DNA of 64,000 nucleotides, taken from NCBI GenBank assembly GCA_022496185.1, contig WTXG01000144.1, positions 1-64,000 of the forward strand. The letters are read 5' to 3'. Positions 57,166 through 64,000 of the stretch are shown one piece after another. The first letter of the stretch is position 1. Each line of letters starts with the position of its first letter. The DNA comes from Multifurca ochricompacta. Lineage: Eukaryota > Basidiomycota > Agaricomycetes > Russulales > Russulaceae. Position numbers and translations under genes: made by a program. The notes below the pieces were generated by a model. The model did no database searches and was not told the origin of the DNA. It was given only the letters and a program-made list of their open reading frames with translations.

Positions 57166-57346
57166 TAAGTTCCTCTTTTACTATACTGTTCTCTTACCTT
57201 TAACTAACTGTCTTATGTAGACTACCTGTTTTCTAGGTCAGTTGTATAGTTAATACAGAGTTCTTCTACCTCTGAAGTACTACCTGTTTTCTAGCCTAAC
57301 TGCTACTAACCACAGTCAGTATAACCAGCAGCATGATTGTTTGACA

Positions 57347-58120
57347 TCTCCCTCATCCATACCTTCAACTTCTCCAAGTGTACCCACTTCTGATCCAGTT
57401 GCATGGGCAATCATCAAGGAATATGCAGGAACTGAGATGTCATTTATAGATGCCAAAGCTCACTTGCAGGCATACCTGGGCTCTCAATTTCAATTTGCAG
57501 ACTGGAAGTCAGCCTTTGATATTGTTTTCGAAGCTGAAGAAGACATACCAGCTGCAGCAGCTGCAATTGAAAAAATGGCCACCCAAGCCATCAGGTCCTC
57601 TCCAGCCACCACATCTTTGTCATCACCACCACCTGCTGCACCTGCACCATCAGCCAATCCATCCATAGCACCCTTCAGCCAACTTCAAGACTTGGAAGTG
57701 GAACTCATGTGTGCTGTTGACAACTTGCAGCAATGCAAGCACATCTGGGGCACTGCCCCAACACTTGAAGATCTTCTCAATCCAATTGAGGAGACTGAGA
57801 TTGGCCATTTCAATTACCAGTTCCCTGTTGGTGATGATGATATCATTGCAGAAGCTCTCTGCATGACTACAGACACCCCAGAGGAGGATATGGATGATGA
57901 TGAAGAGGAAGGGAGTGGAGACAAAGGGCTATCAGCAAAGGAGGGACAGGGACTTTGCGAGCAGCTTGAGAAACTCTGCTTGCATTACTCTAATGCAGAG
58001 GGTGTCTCAACACTAATTCTACAGCAACAACTGTGCAAGTTACATGCTCATTTGCACCAATTAGAGTTTACTACACAAACTCAAGTTACTTTGGACAAGT
58101 TTTGGAGTGCCCCCCCTTAA
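57347..58120 (+). pseudogene. C-terminal ORF remnant with PCNA-box-like end, possibly pogo/Tigger-like transposase
   Basis: About 257 codons are open from the border of the copia I LTR to a TAA at 58118-58120. There is no native start: the N-terminus was lost when copia I inserted or at the later rearrangement. Contents: Ser/Pro-rich start; WAIIKEYAGTEMSFIDAKAH; Ala/Pro-rich linker; LEDLLNPIEETEIGHFNYQF; an acidic stretch (EEDMDDDEEEGSGD); a Leu-rich segment (QQQLCKLHAHLHQLEF); and a C-terminal TQVTLDKFWSA. The last fits the PCNA-interacting box Q-x-x-L-x-x-aromatic-aromatic. Acidic C-termini with such a motif are known from pogo-type transposases; no catalytic domain is present, so the family is a guess. 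Confidence 0.45.
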
Positions 58121-58421
58121 TTATAATACTTCTATCACATCTTAGACCTTCTATACGAGCACTGAGGTGCTAGCAATGTAAAAATTTTCGAAAAATGTCA
58201 CATTTTGTCACATTTGTCACAAATATGATCATGCATAAAATCCCATCATGCATAGCAGGAGGCTGGAATGAGGGCTATGCATTATGAGAATGTCAACTGT
58301 AGATACTTAGGACATACATCTAAGTGATAAGATCAAAAATGCATTCACAATTAATTAGACACAAGTGATAAAATCAACTTTGCATAACCCTATATATAAT
58401 ATATTGTGTGATTTTACTAGT
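58121..58421. other. No gene seen
   Basis: AT-rich sequence with short repeats of TGTCACA (58196-58220). No ORF, RNA or element end recognised. Confidence 0.6.
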
Positions 58422-58981
58422 GAGGCTGGGTGGCTCAATGGTTAGAGCACCAGACTGAGTGTGTACCCAGAGGTCTTGGGTAGTGATGTTCCGGCCTGGC
58501 TTGGCCCAAAAGCCACAGCTTTGGCTCAGCCTGAGGCAGCTCTGGCTTTCCTGAAGTCTGGGCCAAGCCAAAGCCACCACAGATGGCTTGGCCCTGGCCT
58601 GGCTTGGCCCAAGCCACAGCTTTTGGCAGAGAAAGTTTTATGACATATAACCAGTAGTTATAGTTCAGCTAATCCAAATCTGACTTAGTGTGTTACATAT
58701 TGCAAAGCTATATCAAAGAAAAAGTTTGAAATGCTGCAATAAACATGATCATGTGACCCAAATCAACCACTTTGTGATCAGATTTCTACTGATTTTGATG
58801 ATTGCTATTGCACTTGTATGTGCTGTTGAAAGCCACAGCCTGAGCCAGTGGCTTTGGCTTTTAGTTTCTCTGAGCTGGGCCAAAGCCCTTGCTGGGCCGT
58901 CACAATGGCCTGGCTTGGCCTGGCTTCCAGCTTTGAGCCAGGCCAGGCACATCACTAGTCTTGGGTTCAATCACAGATATT
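58422..58981 (+). repeat. tRNA-like sequence (possible tRNA-derived SINE), split by a MITE
   Basis: 58431-58446 reads TGGCTCAATGGTTAGAGC, which can form a D-arm (GCTC with GAGC) and resembles an A box. After the MITE and one duplication are removed, CTTGGGTTCAATCACAG gives a weak B-box-like element. The acceptor and anticodon stems do not fold convincingly, so this is not a functional tRNA; a tRNA-derived SINE or tRNA relic is more likely. Confidence 0.4.
58481..58957. mobile_element. hAT-type MITE with 8-bp target duplication
   Basis: 477 bp with terminal inverted TAGTGATG/CATCACTA and a perfect 8-bp duplication GTCTTGGG (58473-58480 and 58958-58965), the hAT signature. Both subterminal regions are crowded with GGCTTGGCC and GGCCAAGCC in both orientations, as expected for transposase-binding repeats. 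No transposase ORF, so it is non-autonomous. Confidence 0.8.
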
Positions 58982-59081
58982 GCCATTTATTTTCTGGCAT
59001 GCTCTTTGATAAATATCATCCTCATTATGATATGATTATTACTACACTACTATAACCCTATTACATAATTTTCATATTGTA

Positions 59082-59755
59082 GGACCAGTTCAGACCAGTT
59101 GTGGACTGGCAACTGGACCAAAAAGGACCGTTTTTCAGTCTTTAGGCAGTCCAGTCCAGTTTGTTGAACAGGCATGTGCACAGCATACTGACTGTGGGTG
59201 GTTAGCATGTTAGGCTAGAAAGACAAGTTACTTCAGAGGTAGAAGAAACTCTATTATACTATACTACACACCTAGAAAGACAAGTTCTATATACAGAGTT
59301 AGTCTAGAGGTAGTGATGATAGTAGAGAGGACAACTTACACTTCAGAGGTAGAAGAAACTCTGAAGTGTAAGAGACAAAACAGACACCCTTATATACTTC
59401 AAGGGATGGTCTGTGCACACTGGGAATAAGTCCACAGGTGCCAGACAAAGTCCAAACAGTAAACATGAGGGAGAAAGGCCATTGGCCACTACAGAAATCA
59501 CATGTTACATGATGTATCAGTCAGCTACTGTGGAATGTGAGAAAGAAAGTAATAATGATATAGTAAAAGTCCGAAACTCCGGTATCTAATCTAATCTACA
59601 AAGTAGCTAATCTAATCACCTGATGCCTGAAGCATCACCGAACATCTTCTGTGTTCAACACAGTTATCTGGACATAAGGTGCAACTGGCAACCAGTTGCA
59701 GTTGCTGGTTGTGTCCCATTATGGTCAAAAAACCAGACCAGACCAGACCTTTAAA
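59082..59755. repeat. GGACCAGTT-rich repeat, split by a solo LTR
   Basis: 59082-59161 and 59666-59755 are rich in CCAGTT, GGACC and CAGACC motifs in both orientations (CTGGCAACTGGACC; CCAGACCAGACCAGACC). This resembles a MITE with subterminal repeats, but I could not fix its ends or a target duplication. Confidence 0.35.
59162..59660 (-). mobile_element. Copia-type solo LTR
   Basis: 499 bp, TGTTGAACAGGC to TGTGTTCAACA, with target duplication CAGTT (59157-59161 and 59661-59665). Same family as 8454-8682 and 59907-60405, including the intron-bearing duplication on the minus strand. Confidence 0.93.
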
Positions 59756-59906
59756 CACTATTCCTGAGCATGGAACTTACAATTCCATGCAGTTCTCAAT
59801 GAGCTGAGCTTTACTCAGACATACTCTGATGCAGGAGTATATGTGTATCATCACCAAGAGGGGGATGGTTCACTTTTTGTCATTTTATATGTTGATGACA
59901 TCACTA

Positions 59907-60405
59907 TGTTGAACACAGAAGATGTTCGGTGATGCTTCAGGCATCAGGTGATTAGATTAGCTACTTTGTAGATTAGATTAGATACCGGAGTTTTGGACTT
60001 TTACTATATCATTATTACTTTCTTTCTCACATTCCACAGTAGCTGACTGATACATCATGTAACATGTGATTTCTGTAGTGGCCAATGGCCTTTCTCCCTC
60101 ATGTTTACTGTTTGGACTTTGTCTGGCACCTGTGGACTTATTCCCGGTGTGCACAGACCATCCCTTGAAGTATATAAGGGTGTCTGTTTTGTCTCTTACA
60201 CTTCAGAGTTTCTTCTACCTCTGAAGTGTAAGTCATCCTCTCTACTATCATCACTACCTCTAGACTAACTCTGTATATAGAACTTGTCTTTCTAGGTGTG
60301 TAGTATAGTATAATAGAGTTTCTTCTACCTCTGAAGTAACTTGTCTTTCTAGCCTAACACGCTAACCACCCACAGTCAGTATGCTGTGCACATGCCTGTT
60401 CAACA
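59907..60405 (+). mobile_element. Copia-type solo LTR
   Basis: 499 bp, TGTTGAACACAG to CCTGTTCAACA, with target duplication CACTA (59902-59906 and 60406-60410), inside the RT fragment. TATATA is near 60171. It is the inverted counterpart of the solo LTR 250 bp away. Confidence 0.93.
60205..60352 (+). promoter_or_regulatory. LTR duplication with intron (third variant)
   Basis: X1 60205-60227 (23 nt, with AGAGTTTCTTC), intron 60228-60280 (GTAAGT, CTAAC, ATAG; 53 nt), Y1 AACTTGTCTTTCTAG at 60281-60295, spacer, X2 60315-60337, Y2 60338-60352. X and Y are again identical within the LTR but differ from copia D and H. Confidence 0.8.
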
Positions 60406-60556
60406 CACTATACTTGGGTCCTCCACTAAGAAGATTCAATGGCTGAAGGACTCTCTATCTAGCTGATATGAGATGACCAATCTTGGTGAAATCCAGTCCT
60501 ACCTTGGAGTTAACATCACCAGGGATCATCCTAACAAGACACTGGATATTGACTAG

Positions 60557-60840
60557 GGCTGCATGCCATCTGTTTGACAGTGACAGCCGTCTATTTGACA
60601 GTGAGGGACAGGTATGGCTGACCCATAGACCTACCATTTTTGGTACTCACTGGATCGCTTACGGTATGGTATGGGTATGGTATGGCCATTTTACAGTATA
60701 CGGTAGTAGACAGTATTACTAAAGAAAATAAAGTTGAGCTAGGTAGCATGAGCAAGAAGCTAAAAGCGATAAAGAAATGGATAGGTGTATTCTTGGGGCT
60801 ATTCTACACCCTTTTTATGTAGTTTATGAGTACAATACCC
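60557..60840. other. Unassigned sequence, possible truncated MITE
   Basis: Begins TAGGGCTGCATGCC directly at the end of the RT fragment, like a hAT-type terminus, with repeated TTTGACAGTGA (about 60580-60605) and GGTATGG runs (60663-60683). No matching right end or 8-bp duplication was found. Confidence 0.3.
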
Positions 60841-61756
60841 AACAATCAACTTTACCAGTCATAATCTGAAACTCATAGAGGGACTTCAAGTGTTGTCTTT
60901 GCTTCCATGAGCATGAGTAGTGTAAATAGGGCATACTGGAACATGAACTCCCTCAATAAATGTAATTGTAGATACATTATCACAAAAGAGACATCAGAGA
61001 AGCAATATCAAAACATGCCCCAAAAGGGTATGGAAACAGGCATGGCACAGGCTTGTACCTAGATGCTATAATACTATTATCTATCTCACCTTGTTAGCTT
61101 ATAGACTTAGATGCTTGCGGTAATGCGATAGCAACTGCTTTATCTATAGCAGCTATACAGTGGTTTTATATACAATTTAGATGTATTATATTGCTACTAA
61201 ATTAGCGTTATCTCGCTTGTTTATGAATGTGATTTGATCACATAATCAATCTGAGATGTATATACTCAATATCTAATTAATGACACGTTTTTGATCTCAT
61301 CAATTATGCTATCTATCTATCTATACACAATCACAATTATGTTGGACTGCTATCCCAGTACATGCGAGCATACCTCCATCTGGACTCTGGCAGACCAACA
61401 TGATGAGATTATAGATGCAAAATAAGACAAGTGGGAATGTGCAAGAGGGTTTTAGAAGTGTAGCATAAATTGTATAAAAACTTCTAAGTTCAATAGGAGT
61501 CCTTTTAAAATATTATGAAGTTGCGCTTGTATACAAGCGAAAATGACGGAGAAATGAGAAGTCGTACAATAACACAATAGCATAACAGGAGTCTGTAGAA
61601 TGTGATGCAAGTCAATCAACAATTGAATCTTTGGATACAAGTTATTTTCCTCAAGCGGTGACCAGAGAATTAAGCAGGTGCAATTTGAGTGCATTGTATG
61701 GCATCACAAAACCAATTTACATTAAGGCATAAATGAAACATCTAGACTAATTGACA
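60841..61756. other. AT-rich sequence without a recognised gene
   Basis: Short ORFs only, a small ATCT tandem run (about 61310-61325), and no element ends. It could be original host sequence. Confidence 0.5.
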
Positions 61757-61761
61757 GCTCA

Positions 61762-62313
61762 TGTGACGGAATTTGAACTGACAAAGGTGACGTGGCTGAC
61801 TGATGACATTAACGGACTTGTTGTTCTGAAACACTACTTACTGTTTGCTTACTGAGGGCTCAACCCCTCCATATTCTCCTTAGTTCTAGCTAGTTCTATT
61901 GCGCAACCACTAGATAATACATCATAGTACTAGAATCTTCCATCTACTATGACATAGCTAGGTCTACCTGTATTTAAAGCACAGTAAAGTAGAAGAGACA
62001 GACTAAGTCTGTTCTCTTGTGTTCAATTCAAGGTGCATTAGACTTCTCTGAACTCTCCCTCTCTGTGAAAGAACTCCACTTGAACTCTCCAAGACGCGAC
62101 TTGGAGAGCCTTCGACCCTCTTTGTACTAGTTGCGGGACTGAGTGTCTCCGCCGTCGACTTCGACTCTCGCGCGTGCCCTATCGACCTTGTTGAGGGCTT
62201 GAACTGACTTGACTCTGCTATCGACTTGGAGTCTTGACTTGACTTGGATATATCTTGACTTGGAGGCTAGCTCCTGATCGACGTTCGACACAGTGTCACA
62301 CCTAACTGTGACA
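61762..62313 (+). mobile_element. Solo LTR, family M, at the stop codon of the hAT gene
   Basis: 552 bp, TGTGACGG to CTAACTGTGACA, target duplication GCTCA (61757-61761 and 62314-62318). The right duplication contains the TGA stop codon of the hAT gene on the other strand (62316-62318), so the coding sequence was preserved but its 3' UTR replaced. TATTTAAAG near 61971 is a likely TATA element. Confidence 0.93.
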
Positions 62314-62315
62314 GC

Positions 62316-64000
62316 TCAACGGCCCAGTGAAGTATCAGCTTGCATGCGTGCAAGATGCAACCACTTCTTGACAAGCATCAGTGTACGGATGGTATTTGCA
62401 TTGAGACTAGCGCGATGGAGGGAGATCGTGTTGCATCCACCAGAGAATATTCTCTCAATGGCAACAGCAGAACCTATGTCAGGTTCAGTCCATTAATAAG
62501 AAGAAGATTATTATTAAGTTTAAATTACTCACCAGGAATGCATAGAATGTCACACACCAAATGAAGGAGGTTTGGGAACTGCGCACATCAACCCATCCAC
62601 CAATGAATTGGATTACAAGTGTCAAAATCTTCAGCAGGGAGTTTGAAATATTCTTTGAGTTCATTGGTAGAGCTCTTCTCTTTTCTGCGATACTGAGCAG
62701 TGAAGGATTTCTGAGGAGGTGATCCCAAAATTGGCAGTGATGTGACAGGCAAAGATGATGCTGAAGATGATGTATGATCATCTGCCTTCACATAATTTCT
62801 ATTGAAATAATCAAAGAGACTTGACTTAGAATGTTCAAGGTGATCTGAGAGTGCTGGATCATCATCATAGTCCACCCTCATGCCCTCGTATGAGATTCGC
62901 GGATCAAGCACTAGTGAGATATACAGTTAGTGAGTAACCAATTTAATAATCATTGACGCACATGCAGCCCAAGTGTAGAAGGGAGATGTGTCATACTGGT
63001 AGTAATAATCACTAAGCTTCCGGTGTGCATCTGTGAGACCAAGTTTGATTCTAGGTGATGCTGAGCCAGGAAGGTCACGAAGAGTATTTCTAATATCATC
63101 TTGCAAGCCTCGAAATATGGCATGTGTCATTGAAAGCATTGGAATTTTTGTGGCAGACATCTCAGTAGTAGCAGCTCAAAATGATTTCAGCCAAGATGTC
63201 ACAAGAGCAATGGATTCCCAGTCACTGTTACTGAGTTCAAGGGCATGGAGGTCCTTGTTTCGAGAAACATAAGAGTTGATAGTTTTGCGATAATCAAGGG
63301 CACGCCCTATAACATGCCAGTCAGAAACCTCATACAAACAACCATGATAACTTATGAAGCATTTGATGCGTTGACGACCATTGGGTTCTCACATCAAGAA
63401 TGAGTATATGTGGTGCAGTGCAGTCACCTAACATCCTGCCTCCTTCAAGTTGCACAAACTGAATTTCACGAGCCCAAGATTGACAACGTTGGGGGCTTGA
63501 ACGGACAGCCTTGATTATTTTCCGAAGCTGACCAGAATGTTACAGTTTAGTTGGTGAAGAATGGACCCATTACTTACCCTTTCAATAGCAGGCAGTGCAC
63601 TGTCAGCTGCATCGACATCAGCTGTATAAGTATCTGTGTCTGGTATGTCTATGACACTCTCATCGTCCTCGCTATCACCTGCTGTGTCATTGTCATGTTC
63701 ACACGAGAGTGGAATTGTAACGTTGTCTTGGTAGTTGCCACTACACATGGTGGCTTTTTTCCCTTCAGCCTTTGAGATCGCCCCAATTCCTTCGAGAAGC
63801 TCACATTTAAAGATTAGATATGACAACAGTAATAAATATAATTTTATGTAATACCTTGATCGCAGCCAAGTGGATGGTATGTGGCATGCAATGCAACTGT
63901 GCATCTTGCACTGAGAATGGTACCCCCCGTTGTTGACATCGCCACTCCAGTGATTTAACTAGAGTGTTGTTATTGCTAGCATTATCCATTACAAGGGCAA
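62316..64000 (-). pseudogene. hAT-family transposase gene, 3' part, decaying
   Basis: Minus-strand gene running off the window. Order: MDNASNNNTLVKSLEWRCQQ and HCMPHTIHLAAIK; acidic insert (DSEDDESVIDIPDTD); REIQFVQLEGGRM, LILDVRTQWSSTHQML; ALDYRKTINSYVSRNKDLHA; PMLSMTHAIFRGLQDDI; LDPRISYEGMRVDYDDDPAL; NELKEYFKLPAEDFDTCNPI then HWWMG, the C-terminal dimerisation region; last exon AIERIFSGG to TSLGR-TGA. Introns by eye: 63854-63800, 63577-63528, 63355-63307, 62961-62911 and 62532-62474. Four are GT-AG; 63355-63307 starts AT-AAGT, consistent with a mutated donor after C. In-frame TGA codons lie near 63224 (KSF-stop-AATTEM) and 62587 (WWMG-stop), both where Arg is expected. It probably once supplied a hAT transposase. 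Confidence 0.8.

Larger units (their letters stand above)
42864..57346 (+). mobile_element. 3' LTR of copia I, split by copia H
   Basis: The LTR is 42864-43199 plus 57171-57346 (512 bp), TGTTGACACATG to TTGTTTGACA. Its intron-bearing duplication is cut by copia H inside the intron: donor at 43194, remainder 57171-57220 ending GTAG. The second, intronless copy is at 57257-57294. Right of it is a coding remnant; the matching 5' LTR is missing. Confidence 0.9.
59762..60556 (+). pseudogene. Copia RT fragment, split by a solo LTR
   Basis: 59762-59906 and 60411-60556 match copia D RT (29949-30242): YSDAGVYVYHHQEGDGSLFV, LYVDDIT, then MTNLGEIQSYLGVNI. It carries the TCCTGAGCATGGAAC sequence also found in copia D, where copia H has TCCCGGGCTTGGAAC, so it descends from a D-like copy. 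Both outer ends are abrupt with no LTR. Confidence 0.85.

Noticed and set aside
58422..58480. Functional tRNA gene
   Set aside because: The acceptor and anticodon stems do not pair and the sequence is split by a MITE.
59700..60420. The inverted pair of solo LTRs (59162-59660 and 59907-60405) as ends of one element
   Set aside because: They face opposite ways, each has its own target duplication (CAGTT and CACTA), and the sequence between is unrelated to an element interior.
60640..60822. Small plus ORF with a hydrophobic C-terminus
   Set aside because: Built on GGTATGG low-complexity sequence; no start context or homologous copy in the window.

Overview
This 64-kb window looks like a transposon graveyard from a filamentous basidiomycete, probably an Agaricomycete. 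I infer this from Ty3/gypsy elements with C-terminal chromodomains, Ty1/copia elements, a hAT transposase gene with 49-59 nt GT-AG introns, and Tc1/mariner sequence. I see no host housekeeping gene. Almost all coding sequence belongs to mobile elements, and most of it is broken by frameshifts and by TGA stops where sister copies keep CGA.

Layout, left to right. 1-311 is the end of a gypsy LTR (K). 312-515 plus 8430-8682 are a minus-strand copia remnant (J), interrupted by a solo LTR of family M (516-8429), which is interrupted by gypsy A (581-7992). 8685-10306 is a palindromic Tc1 structure with different host sequence on each side. 10309-14942 is a plus-strand gypsy (M) carrying solo LTR L (10406-11664). 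14943-34483 is a minus-strand gypsy (C). C carries a copia solo LTR (17333-31787), containing copia D (17796-31746), containing gypsy E (18389-25868): four levels of nesting. C also carries a second solo LTR (32039-32552). 34484-41916 is gypsy F (minus, close relative of A), whose two flanks belong to different elements. 41917-57346 is the 3' end of copia I; its LTR is split by copia H (43200-57165), which is split by gypsy G (48063-55504). 57347-58120 is an ORF remnant with a PCNA-box-like C-terminus. 58121-61756 holds a tRNA-like repeat split by a hAT-type MITE, a copia RT fragment, two copia solo LTRs and AT-rich sequence. 61762-62313 is an M-family solo LTR sitting exactly on the stop codon of a minus-strand hAT transposase gene (62316 to beyond 64000).

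Twelve insertions have perfect 5-bp target duplications, so the order of events can be read directly. The gypsy copies share one plan: LTR, 11-nt self-priming site, gag, pol (protease, RT, RNase H, integrase, chromodomain), then a third ORF of unknown function, polypurine tract, LTR. The copia copies share LTR, half-tRNA-iMet primer site, long leader, gag-pol, LTR.

Most notable: (1) every copia-type LTR read through this part contains a tandem duplication in which the first copy carries a canonical intron and the second looks like the exactly spliced product, and the two copies co-vary between LTR variants; (2) a third ORF conserved across divergent gypsy families; (3) Tf1-like self-priming with matched changes in primer and primer site; (4) every LTR-to-LTR substitution I could read is a transition at a CpG, as are several changes that disable the hAT gene.
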